Of a DNA stretch of 5,339 bases, positions 1 through 4,693 are shown piece after piece; within the stretch, counting starts at the first letter, position 1; each line of letters begins with the position of its first letter. The notes under the pieces were generated by a model. The model searched no databases. It had not been told where the DNA came from and saw only the letters and a list, made by a program, of their open reading frames with translations. Source of the DNA: Clostridia bacterium (GTDB taxonomy: Bacteria > Bacillota > Clostridia > UBA1381); NCBI GenBank assembly GCA_017521775.1, contig JAFXBO010000226.1, forward strand, positions 1 to 5,339, read 5' to 3'. A program made the position numbers and the translations under genes.

Positions 1-111
1 GATTTGGATGCCGGTGAGTATCCTTGTGTAGCCTATATATCTTCTGTTGGTGTAGATGGCAAGACCATAGGCAAGGCTGGTGCTGAATTGCTGCTCGTGG
101 TAGAAAATTGA
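1..111 (+). CDS. 3' end of an unidentified protein (partial, C-terminal 36 residues)
   Basis: Frame 1 is open from the window edge to a TGA at 109-111 and gives the last 36 residues of a protein that begins outside the window. The visible part contains AGEYPCVAYI, then a DGKTIGKAGAE segment, and ends in the hydrophobic run LLLVVEN. The alternating hydrophobic pattern and the turns (DG, GKAG) suggest the final strands of a beta-sandwich, as in some Gram-positive surface or secreted proteins. I recall similar tails on Clostridia hypothetical proteins, but this is memory and not a search. The stop is followed after about 12 nt by a strong terminator, which supports this being a real gene end. 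Function unknown. Confidence 0.6.
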   Translation, partial: DLDAGEYPCVAYISSVGVDGKTIGKAGAELLLVVEN

Positions 112-123
112 ATGATACAAAAA

Positions 124-157
124 AGAAGGGTGTGGTCGTTTGACCACACCCTTTTAT
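124..157. terminator. Bidirectional intrinsic terminator between convergent genes
   Basis: A perfect 12-bp inverted repeat has left arm AAGGGTGTGGTC at 126-137, loop GTTT at 138-141 and right arm GACCACACCCTT at 142-153. On the plus strand a T-rich tail (TTATCTT) follows. On the minus strand the stem is followed by CTTCTTTTTT. It therefore fits termination of both the plus-strand gene ending at 111 and the minus-strand gene ending at 168. Confidence 0.9.
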
Positions 158-167
158 CTTCTCATTT

Positions 168-455
168 TCAGTCGAGGGAGATACCCAGCTTTTCAGCGAC
201 TTCCTCAGGAGTCATACCCAGCTCCTTGGCCTTGTCCATAACGGACTTCATGCCCTTCTTACGAGCATAGGTACGGGGCTTGGGGTTGAGAACTGCTTCC
301 TTCTTGTCTTCCCACTTCTTGAGGATGCTCTCATGGTGGGCAATCTTAGCAGCAGCATCAGCCTTGATTTTTTCAATGGCATCCTTGTGACCCTGAATCT
401 TCTTGTCGAGTTCGGCCACGATTTCTTCCTTGGTGCGACGAGTTCTTTCAGCCAT
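168..455 (-). CDS. Small charged coiled-coil protein of unknown function (95 aa)
   Basis: The gene encodes 95 residues. I chose the ATG at 453-455 because AAAGGAG lies 8 nt upstream of it. A longer reading with 19 more residues would run through this ribosome binding site and the promoter. Residues about 8-54 form a long, highly charged helix rich in Glu, Lys and Ala, very likely a coiled coil. It is followed by a basic Pro-containing linker (NPKPRTYARKKG, 57-68) and a second helical part (70-95) containing GMTPEEVAEKLGI. That last part resembles the first helices of a helix-turn-helix. The coiled coil plus basic linker would suit a nucleic-acid-associated dimer, but this is inference and no family is recognised with confidence. 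Its base composition looks richer in G+C than the neighbouring minus-strand gene. It is probably transcribed alone from its own promoter and ends at the bidirectional terminator. Confidence 0.85.
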   Translation of the reverse strand: MAERTRRTKEEIVAELDKKIQGHKDAIEKIKADAAAKIAHHESILKKWEDKKEAVLNPKPRTYARKKGMKSVMDKAKELGMTPEEVAEKLGISLD

Positions 456-463
456 GTTTAATA

Positions 464-470
464 CTCCTTT
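464..470 (-). promoter_or_regulatory. Ribosome binding site that fixes the start of the 95-aa gene
   Basis: On the minus strand AAAGGAG occurs 8 nt before the ATG at 453-455. This is a near-ideal Shine-Dalgarno distance and decides against the further upstream in-frame ATG at 510-512. Confidence 0.85.
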
Positions 471-502
471 ACTGAGTGTGGTGTTTTTGCTTTCTGTTAG
501 AT

Positions 503-531
503 ATTTTAACATTGGTTACAAGGGATGTAAA
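503..531 (-). promoter_or_regulatory. SigA-type promoter for the 95-aa coiled-coil gene
   Basis: On the minus strand, TTTACA (plus coordinates 526-531) is followed after exactly 17 nt by TAAAAT (503-508). Both boxes are close to the housekeeping consensus. The site lies about 48 nt upstream of the start codon, in the gap between the two minus-strand genes, so the 95-aa gene does not depend on read-through from its upstream neighbour. Confidence 0.75.
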
Positions 532-562
532 GCATCTTGCCTTAATTAATGGGTTTTATCCC

Positions 563-1213
563 TTAAATCATTCCTTGCTTTTTGAAGAACATTCTTTGAG
601 TTTCATTTGTTCCTTCAAAGATATTTCTATAACAGGGGTGCTTAGGAAATGCTTTCATCAACTTTTGATATACTTTCAAACCTGCTTGTGGTTTGCATGG
701 AGATGCAATATAAAGAGCCATCTTACTTGCTTTGCCAAATGCAGTTGTTTCAGAGTTGGGTTTCTTTCTCAGTTCAATCATTGCATCTGTCAGTTTATCT
801 CTTAAAACATCTATACCTAAGTTAGCATTTTCTTCAGTATAAAGTGAGTCGAAATTAGGGTTGAAGTCAAGAATATGATTTTCAATGACAGCAAAACAAT
901 GATGAACAGGAAGAGAACCACCAAGAAATACCCAACCAACCATAGGCTGAACTTTGATTCCCTCTTTTTCAAGTGCATCAACAAGTTTTTCAATGTTGCT
1001 GTAACAAGTTCCTACACCCGGAGTAATAGAATTGTAGATTTCTTTGATTTTTTCAGTAGTAGGGTTGTCAGGAAAATCCTCAGTATTTTCGTGGGATATA
1101 TAATTGAGGTTGCCTGTTAAAGGATACATCTGAGAAGGTATCTTGATAGGCTTTTCTGTTATCCCTGTAATAACTATTTTGGAACTATCTGCTTGGTATT
1201 TAACTTCAGCCAT
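563..1213 (-). CDS. Putative transglutaminase/papain-like cysteine hydrolase-fold protein (216 aa)
   Basis: The start ATG at 1211-1213 is preceded by GAGGA 8 nt upstream. The product is 216 aa without a signal peptide or membrane segment, so it is probably cytoplasmic. The central part has the order expected of a transglutaminase-like or papain-like catalytic core. GTCYSN contains Cys70 at the start of a helix (to about residue 84). The strand segment PMVGWVFLGG (90-99) follows, then PVHHCFAVIE with His104/His105, then HILDFNP with Asp116. The Cys-His-Asp triad is inferred from spacing and context, and no specific subfamily or substrate can be named. The C-terminal 90 residues are helical and basic (KKPNSET, CKPQAG, KAFPKHPCYRN) and may be a separate substrate-binding region. 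The composition is AT-rich relative to the adjacent 95-aa gene. It is transcribed alone, divergently from the 253-aa gene. Alternatives are an inactive fold relative or a peptidase of the NlpC/P60 type. Confidence 0.8.
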   Translation of the reverse strand: MAEVKYQADSSKIVITGITEKPIKIPSQMYPLTGNLNYISHENTEDFPDNPTTEKIKEIYNSITPGVGTCYSNIEKLVDALEKEGIKVQPMVGWVFLGGSLPVHHCFAVIENHILDFNPNFDSLYTEENANLGIDVLRDKLTDAMIELRKKPNSETTAFGKASKMALYIASPCKPQAGLKVYQKLMKAFPKHPCYRNIFEGTNETQRMFFKKQGMI

Positions 1214-1246
1214 AATGGAAATCCTCGTGTTTCATTGGTTGCTTAG

Positions 1247-1275
1247 AGTATAACAGAAGACACGACCTTTCTCAA
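1247..1275 (-). promoter_or_regulatory. Strong extended -10 promoter for the 216-aa gene
   Basis: On the minus strand TTGAGA (plus coordinates 1270-1275) is followed after 17 nt by TATACT (1247-1252). The -10 box is preceded by TG one base upstream, giving an extended -10 element. It lies about 34 nt upstream of the start codon at 1213. A palindrome (1267-1280) covers its -35 box. Confidence 0.8.
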
Positions 1276-1280
1276 GAAAG
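1267..1280. promoter_or_regulatory. Perfect palindrome over a -35 box, candidate operator
   Basis: CTTTCT at 1267-1272 and AGAAAG at 1275-1280 form a perfect 6-2-6 inverted repeat. It covers the whole -35 box (1270-1275) of the leftward promoter and ends 4 nt before the -35 box of the rightward promoter. The position is that of a repressor operator. The hairpin is too short and lacks a T tract, so it is not a terminator. Identity of any regulator is unknown. Confidence 0.45.
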
Positions 1281-1284
1281 TTTA

Positions 1285-1313
1285 TTGCCATATAGGGCTT
1301 AATAGAGTATACT
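1285..1313 (+). promoter_or_regulatory. SigA-type promoter for the 253-aa gene and its operon
   Basis: TTGCCA at 1285-1290 is followed after exactly 17 nt by TATACT at 1308-1313. Transcription would start near 1320 and leave a leader of about 30 nt before the GTG start at 1349. The -35 box lies only 9 nt from the -35 box of the leftward promoter, back to back. Confidence 0.8.
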
Positions 1314-1334
1314 TGTGATTGTGAAAAAGCACTC

Positions 1335-1340
1335 TGGAGG
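1335..1340 (+). promoter_or_regulatory. Ribosome binding site that fixes a GTG start at 1349
   Basis: TGGAGG ends 8 nt before GTG at 1349. The in-frame GTG at 1340 uses the last base of this motif and cannot be served by it, so the start at 1349 is preferred. Confidence 0.8.
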
Positions 1341-1348
1341 TGTTATCT

Positions 1349-2110
1349 GTGGAGTATAGTTGTGAAAATCAGTTTTTAAAAGAATTGTTTAAATACATTG
1401 GGTGTAGAGATGCAGATATAAAGGAAGTGGAAGTTGATGATGAGCTGCCTTTAATGTCTTTCGTCGTCGGTGACACCTTTGATGGCATATCCATTGATTC
1501 TGAGAACTGGACTCCTTTCTTTGGTACAGATACTCCTTACTTCTGCATAGTCAGTAAGGGCATTGGTTATGTCCGTGTTGACCTCTGCATGGACTTGAGC
1601 TTGGTTAAAGAGCATCTGGTTGAGCTGTACCTTAGAAAAGAGTTTATGAATACTCTGGAGGTTCTTTTTATTCACCCTGGAATTGACAATCCTCAGCCTG
1701 TTGATTTTGGTGCTATTTTGCATTTTGCATCTTGTGACCTTGTCGTTGAAAATATGGGTTCTATTGAGTTTGCAGAGATTACAAATCGTGCAATTCTGAA
1801 TAACAACTCTAACATGCCGTTCACCAAAGACCTCGTGGCGGTTGGAGATGTGTTCCTCAACAATATTATTGAAATTCGTCTGGTTTCTGATGAGCATGAA
1901 ACCTATGCTGACAATTTTCGTTTTGCCCTCTCTGTTGAAGAACTCGAAGACTATGTAGCGGTGCTGGAGAACGAGGCAACGAAAGGTAATTATGCTTTCA
2001 AGTTCATTGTGAATAAAAAGGAAGTTTTTGACTTGGAGGCTGTTGCAGCAGAGTTTGAGCATAGCCAGTCCTATTGGAAAGAAGTATATAAAGAAGGTTT
2101 GGCAGAGTAA
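1349..2110 (+). CDS. Hypothetical acidic protein (253 aa), first gene of a three-gene unit
   Basis: The product is 253 aa, starting at GTG 1349 with a good ribosome binding site. It is clearly acidic (for example DIKEVEVDDE near the N-terminus and SVEELEDYVAVLENEA near the C-terminus), with no signal peptide, no membrane segment and no obvious nucleotide-binding or metal motif. The central part alternates short hydrophobic strands with turns, such as YFCIVSKGIGYVRVDL, GAILHFASCDLVVENMG and VGDVFLNNIIEIRLVSDEH. This suggests a mainly beta fold with helical ends. I do not recognise a family. Its TAA stop (2108-2110) overlaps the ATG of the zinc-ribbon gene, so the two are probably translationally coupled. 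A long antisense frame lies inside it but has no supporting signals. Confidence 0.85.
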   Translation: MEYSCENQFLKELFKYIGCRDADIKEVEVDDELPLMSFVVGDTFDGISIDSENWTPFFGTDTPYFCIVSKGIGYVRVDLCMDLSLVKEHLVELYLRKEFMNTLEVLFIHPGIDNPQPVDFGAILHFASCDLVVENMGSIEFAEITNRAILNNNSNMPFTKDLVAVGDVFLNNIIEIRLVSDEHETYADNFRFALSVEELEDYVAVLENEATKGNYAFKFIVNKKEVFDLEAVAAEFEHSQSYWKEVYKEGLAE

Positions 2111-2268
2111 TGGTTTGGGTTTGTAAGAATTGCAATTATGTGTTTATGCGGGTTACAGAACCTGACCGATGCCCTGATTGTGGCAAGCAATACATTGTGC
2201 AGGCCACTAAGGAAGAAGAGGCTGCCTTCTTTAAAAGCCTTGAAGAAGTGAAAAAAGAAGAATGGTAA
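2110..2268 (+). CDS. Small zinc-ribbon protein (52 aa)
   Basis: This short gene starts at the ATG overlapping the stop of the 253-aa gene (TAATG). The product has CKNC at residues 5-8 and CPDCG at 21-25. The two Cys-x-x-Cys knuckles are 12 residues apart, the pattern of a rubredoxin-like or zinc-ribbon fold. The tail (about 31-52) is a charged helix rich in Glu and Lys. Ribosome binding site strength is modest (AAGAAGG, about 14 nt upstream), so expression probably relies on coupling to the upstream gene. Such small ribbons often mediate protein or nucleic-acid contacts, but the partner is unknown. The intact four-cysteine motif and tight junction support a real gene despite the short length. 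Confidence 0.75.
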   Translation: MVWVCKNCNYVFMRVTEPDRCPDCGKQYIVQATKEEEAAFFKSLEEVKKEEW

Positions 2269-2282
2269 GGGTGTGTATTTGA

Positions 2283-2480
2283 GTGAAAGAATACGAAATC
2301 AATGGTGTTGTTCTCTCCAACTGGACCAATGAGTTCTTAGAGAAATGTGAGGAAGTCGTTGGCAAAGAACTGTCTGAGGATGATATCATCCATCTGCTCG
2401 ATTATGCTGTTGGCTTTGGATTCACAGATGAGCTGGAGGATTTGGCAAGACAGACTGTTGAAGCTGTATTTCAGGACTAA
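2283..2480 (+). CDS. Small acidic hypothetical protein (65 aa)
   Basis: The frame begins at GTG 2283. The reading frame is closed by TGA at 2280-2282 just upstream, and no other in-frame start occurs nearby. AAGGG at 2267-2271 lies 11 nt before the GTG, a usable but loose spacing. The 65-aa product is strongly acidic and mainly helical. The segment ELSEDDIIHLLDYAVGFGF (residues 29-47) is followed by an amphipathic helix DELEDLARQTVEAV. There are no cysteines beyond Cys22 and no known motif. It lies 14 nt after the zinc-ribbon gene and is followed directly by a strong terminator, so it ends the three-gene unit. Function not recognised. Confidence 0.75.
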   Translation: MKEYEINGVVLSNWTNEFLEKCEEVVGKELSEDDIIHLLDYAVGFGFTDELEDLARQTVEAVFQD

Positions 2481-2485
2481 GAGAT

Positions 2486-2520
2486 AAGGGTGAGTGCTTT
2501 AGGTACTCACCCTTCTTTTT
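2486..2520 (+). terminator. Intrinsic terminator ending the 253-aa / zinc-ribbon / 65-aa unit
   Basis: Left arm AAGGGTGAGT at 2486-2495 pairs perfectly with ACTCACCCTT at 2505-2514. Two more pairs (one G-T) extend the stem and leave the loop TTTAG. The stem is followed by CTTTTTT. It begins only 5 nt after the 65-aa gene's stop codon. The stem resembles the terminator at 124-157 (both arms begin AAGGGTG). Confidence 0.9.
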
Positions 2521-2525
2521 ACATC

Positions 2526-2577
2526 AAACAGGACTTTTTCTTGTTTCTACAAGAGGGAGTCCTGTTTTTCTGTTTTG
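2526..2577 (+). terminator. Second, tandem hairpin terminator
   Basis: A 17-nt arm at 2527-2543 (beginning AACAGGACT) pairs along its whole length with 2550-2566 (ending AGTCCTGTT). There are three G-T pairs in the middle and the loop is TTTCTA. A further A-T pair extends the base. The tail TTTCTGTTTT makes it a plausible terminator on the plus strand. It lies about 12 nt after the first terminator, with no gene between. Confidence 0.75.
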
Positions 2578-2634
2578 TAAATGGACAGTGCAAAAAGTTT
2601 TTGGGCATAGAAATCAGGTTTGGAAGAGGTGTCC

Positions 2635-2662
2635 TTCAAAGCTAGGGACTTAAAAATATATT
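2635..2662 (+). promoter_or_regulatory. Weak candidate promoter for the DUF1232-led operon
   Basis: TTCAAA at 2635-2640 is followed after 16 nt by TATATT at 2657-2662. Both boxes are only partial matches. This is the best SigA-like pair I find in the leader. A start here would leave an untranslated leader of about 95 nt. Other AT-rich spots such as TATGAT near 2714 lack a matching -35 box. Confidence 0.35.
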
Positions 2663-2746
2663 AGTTTAGAAAGGGGTCAAAGATGTAAGTGGAGGATTCC
2701 CCGAGCATCAAATTATGATATGAAATAATGTCCTTAGTGAATGAAA

Positions 2747-2753
2747 AAGGAGG
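2747..2753 (+). promoter_or_regulatory. Ribosome binding site that fixes the DUF1232 gene start at 2762
   Basis: AAGGAGG lies 8 nt before ATG 2762 and is inside the alternative reading that would begin at ATG 2741. No comparable motif precedes 2741, so the shorter protein is preferred. Confidence 0.9.
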
Positions 2754-2761
2754 AGACCAAG

Positions 2762-3514
2762 ATGAAATATATCGTTGAGTTTGTTCTCAGAGATAAGACA
2801 AAAATGCAATGTGTTCTGTTCTCCAATAATCAAGAAGCTGCAAAGGTTAGGAGTTTGCAGTTATATCGAAGGCTTAGAGAAAAGCAGGTCATAACGGGTG
2901 AAAAGTTTAATGCTGATGGCAAGTCTATTGTGAGTGTTCAGAAGTGGAATGTAGATAATCAGGTGATGGGTAGTGGTAGCTTGAAACCTTATACTTTGGT
3001 TGCTGTTGATGCAAAGGGTCAAGATATCACTGTTCAGTTGAGAAGTCCTGGGTTCAAATCTGCTTATAAGCAGTTTGTTCAGCAGATAGGAACAGCAGCA
3101 GGGATTACCGTTTATATCTATGATACAAGTCAGAAATCAAAAGTGAAAAGCAGTACCAATGAAGCAAAAAGGGTTTTACAAAGCAAAAAATTGACTACAC
3201 AGACTTTGCAAAAGGCTTGTGAGAAGTCAAAAGAAATCAAAACAAATGGTTCTGATTTTGATGTTGTGGAGGATATCCCATTGCTTTGCAATATGATTTA
3301 TGACTACTGCAAGGGAAATTATAGAGAACTTCCGTTGAGAACAGTTATAGGAGCAACGGCAGCCATTTTATACTTTGTCAGTCCACTTGACCTTATCCCT
3401 GATGGGTTGTTTGGTGTGGGTCTTGCAGATGATGTTGCAGTTATGCGGTATGCCTTGAAGTGCCTCCATACAGATTTGGAGGAGTACAGAAATTGGAGAG
3501 CAGAAAATAGCTGA
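2762..3514 (+). CDS. DUF1232 (YkvA-like) domain protein with a long N-terminal region (250 aa)
   Basis: The 250-aa product has a recognisable DUF1232 domain at about residues 188-232. The segment ELPLRTVIGATAAILYFVSP is followed by LDLIPDGLFGVGLADD. Y204, S207, P208, D210, P213, D214, G220, D223 and D224 match the family signature. DUF1232 proteins are widespread, small and often membrane-associated, and their biochemical role is not established. The segment 195-206 is hydrophobic but short for a full membrane span. The first 180 residues are soluble-looking and unlike typical short family members. A mixed alpha/beta part with two strand-rich blocks (2-21 and 75-121) is followed by a Lys/Ser/Thr-rich charged linker (122-165) leading into the domain. 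Start chosen at ATG 2762 with AAGGAGG 8 nt upstream. It heads the co-directional gene run that extends to the window end. Confidence 0.85.
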   Translation: MKYIVEFVLRDKTKMQCVLFSNNQEAAKVRSLQLYRRLREKQVITGEKFNADGKSIVSVQKWNVDNQVMGSGSLKPYTLVAVDAKGQDITVQLRSPGFKSAYKQFVQQIGTAAGITVYIYDTSQKSKVKSSTNEAKRVLQSKKLTTQTLQKACEKSKEIKTNGSDFDVVEDIPLLCNMIYDYCKGNYRELPLRTVIGATAAILYFVSPLDLIPDGLFGVGLADDVAVMRYALKCLHTDLEEYRNWRAENS

Positions 3515-3595
3515 GGATTGAAGAAAGACAGAAACAAGAAGTTCCTCAATATAAATGAGGGCATTTGTAATGAATTATGAAAGGAGTTTTTTATT

Positions 3596-3928
3596 ATGTA
3601 CACTTTTGCAGATAAAGATATTAAGGGTTTTACAGTAACCAAGTTTGATGTGTCAGGTAAATGGATGTGCGACATTGTTTTTGATGATAATGCTCGTTTG
3701 CCTGATGGTAGACACATTAGTAATTCTGCTCCTGGCTGGCAAGGAACTTTTAGTTATAAGGAACTCAAGGCATATGTGAAGATGCAGTTTGGACTTCAGC
3801 TTCCCAATGCAGAAGATTTAGTTCTTGTAGGTAGAAATGGTGCAGGTAAGGTCTATACAGCCCGCAACAATAGATATTTGGGTGAAGACCTGTTGAATAA
3901 TACATATATGTTTTTAGGTCGTAAATAA
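3596..3928 (+). CDS. Small protein of unknown function, paralogue of the 4694-5080 product (110 aa)
   Basis: AAAGGAG at 3580-3586 lies 9 nt before the ATG. The 110-aa product has no signal peptide, membrane span or known catalytic motif. GKW (21-23) is followed by an acidic strand and turn, then GRHISNS (38-44), then a block from GW (47-48) through SYKELKAY and FGLQLP to DLVLV (74-78). That block aligns without gaps to residues 86-117 of the 128-aa protein encoded at 4694-5080, with 12 of 32 identical and several conservative changes by my hand count. The two are therefore likely paralogues sharing a small alpha/beta domain. It follows the DUF1232 gene by 81 nt with no convincing promoter between, and precedes the next gene by 16 nt. 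Function unknown. Confidence 0.85.
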   Translation: MYTFADKDIKGFTVTKFDVSGKWMCDIVFDDNARLPDGRHISNSAPGWQGTFSYKELKAYVKMQFGLQLPNAEDLVLVGRNGAGKVYTARNNRYLGEDLLNNTYMFLGRK

Positions 3929-3944
3929 GTGAGGAGGATTTTAT

Positions 3945-4238
3945 ATGAAGAAGACAGTAGAGCATTTGTTATTAACTGGAACAACAAATTCAAATAAGAG
4001 ATTAAATGATTTTGTGGGTTATTGTGACATACTTAAATACATATTAGCAGAGGACAGAAATGGTCATGTTGTTATCAACAACAATCCCTTCTGGAGTTAT
4101 GAAAATAAAGAAAATAGGTTGGCTTTTGCCCGTTATCTTTCAAGTGCAAGAAAAAGAGAAATAAGCGACACCTATTATTATTATATTTTAAACATTATGG
4201 CAAATGGCAATAGATTTGGTATTCAAACTGATTATTGA
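3945..4238 (+). CDS. Hypothetical small basic protein (97 aa)
   Basis: GAGGAGG at 3931-3937 stands 7 nt before the ATG, a very strong ribosome binding site. The 97-aa product looks mostly helical. A helix at about 18-36 (KRLNDFVGYCDILKYILAED) is followed by a short HVVINNN strand and the segment FWSYENKENRLAFARYLSSA. Near the C-terminus is a tyrosine run (DTYYYYILNIM). Its gene is the most AT-rich of the right-hand group. No family is recognised. It is the third gene in the co-directional run and is separated from its neighbours by 16 and 15 nt, so co-transcription is very likely. Confidence 0.8.
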   Translation: MKKTVEHLLLTGTTNSNKRLNDFVGYCDILKYILAEDRNGHVVINNNPFWSYENKENRLAFARYLSSARKREISDTYYYYILNIMANGNRFGIQTDY

Positions 4239-4253
4239 TAGGAGGAAAATGTT

Positions 4254-4679
4254 ATGAGATTCAGTAAGAAAGAAAAAGAAGTTTACATATATGATGGTCA
4301 TATCCCAGCAGAAACAATCAGGTGGTATGAGCAGAATGTTAGGTCTGAAAAGATGCCTTATGATGAGTGTGATGTAGATTATTTTTTCAGACATTGTAAT
4401 GTCTCCACGGAGCAGTTGTTTTGGGTTGAGGTTGCATCTGCACCTAAGATTACTACTTATGTAATGACTAATGAGCAAGGTCAAACGAAGAAATTATCAA
4501 GAGATTCAGTCGTTGGTTGGTTAGGTATGGTTTATATGTTGAATTGGGGCAAATATTTAGAAATGTTGGCTCAGTCTGCCTTACAAGGTCATAGTTCTAC
4601 TGTGATTAGATTTAAAGATGAAAAAGGTCAGGATAGGGTTTATACGATAGATTTTACAACGAAGTTTCCAAAGAGATAA
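4254..4679 (+). CDS. Hypothetical protein (141 aa)
   Basis: AGGAGG at 4240-4245 lies 8 nt before the ATG. A nearer ATG at 4249 is out of frame and stops after one more codon. The product is 141 aa. The N-terminus (1-60) is charged and aromatic, with YIYDGHIPAE, RWYEQNV and DVDYFFRHC, and looks helical. The centre has the segment VVGWLGMVYMLNWGKYLEMLA (86-106), which is amphipathic and contains three tryptophans and methionines. It is not hydrophobic enough to call a membrane span with confidence. The end (114-141) is strand-like, with STVIRFKDEKGQDRVYTIDF. No motif assigns a function. Its stop codon TAA forms part of the ribosome binding site of the next gene. Confidence 0.8.
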   Translation: MRFSKKEKEVYIYDGHIPAETIRWYEQNVRSEKMPYDECDVDYFFRHCNVSTEQLFWVEVASAPKITTYVMTNEQGQTKKLSRDSVVGWLGMVYMLNWGKYLEMLAQSALQGHSSTVIRFKDEKGQDRVYTIDFTTKFPKR

Positions 4680-4683
4680 GGAG
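4678..4683 (+). promoter_or_regulatory. Ribosome binding site, overlapping a stop codon, that fixes the start at 4694
   Basis: AAGGAG includes the last two bases of the preceding gene's TAA. It is 10 nt before ATG 4694 but only 1 nt before the in-frame GTG at 4685, so ATG 4694 is the likely start. Confidence 0.8.
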
Positions 4684-4693
4684 TGTGACTTAT

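Larger units (their letters stand above)
2567..2761 (+). other. Non-coding leader between the tandem terminators and the DUF1232 gene
   Basis: The gap between the 65-aa gene and the DUF1232 gene start is about 280 nt. The first part is the two terminators and the rest is this stretch, which holds no convincing reading frame. Short complementary segments exist (for example GGACA near 2583 and TGTCC near 2630), but nothing matches a riboswitch that I recognise. It must hold the promoter for the downstream operon, because two terminators isolate it from upstream transcription. Confidence 0.5.

Noticed and set aside
551..562. GGG...CCC hairpin just after the 216-aa gene's stop codon
   Set aside because: It has a 3-bp stem only and no T tract on the minus strand. 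No terminator for this gene can be supported here.
476..1120. Plus-strand frames of about 109 and 81 codons opposite the 216-aa gene
   Set aside because: They are antisense to a gene with a clear promoter, ribosome binding site and plausible catalytic motifs. They are rich in Phe/Cys/Ser and lack start signals.
1451..2062. 203-codon open frame on the minus strand
   Set aside because: It lies entirely inside the 253-aa plus-strand gene, has no ribosome binding site or promoter of its own, and its protein is rich in Asn/Ile/Arg in a way expected from an antisense shadow.
2567..2761. Possible riboswitch or structured RNA in the leader of the DUF1232 operon
   Set aside because: Only short 4-5 bp complementary segments with long loops were found, and none matches a known riboswitch core that I can recognise.
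3544..3560. Hairpin CCTCA/TGAGG between the DUF1232 gene and the 110-aa gene
   Set aside because: The stem has only 5 bp and there is no T tract, so it is not a convincing terminator. I treat the genes as one transcription unit.
3319..3717. 132-codon minus-strand frame
   Set aside because: It crosses the DUF1232 signature and the next gene's start on the opposite strand and has no start signals.
2762..4679. Possible similarity between residues 75-110 of the DUF1232 protein and residues 65-98 of the 141-aa protein
   Set aside because: Only a tyrosine, a Gly-Gln pair and a few hydrophobic positions match, which is not enough for a homology claim.
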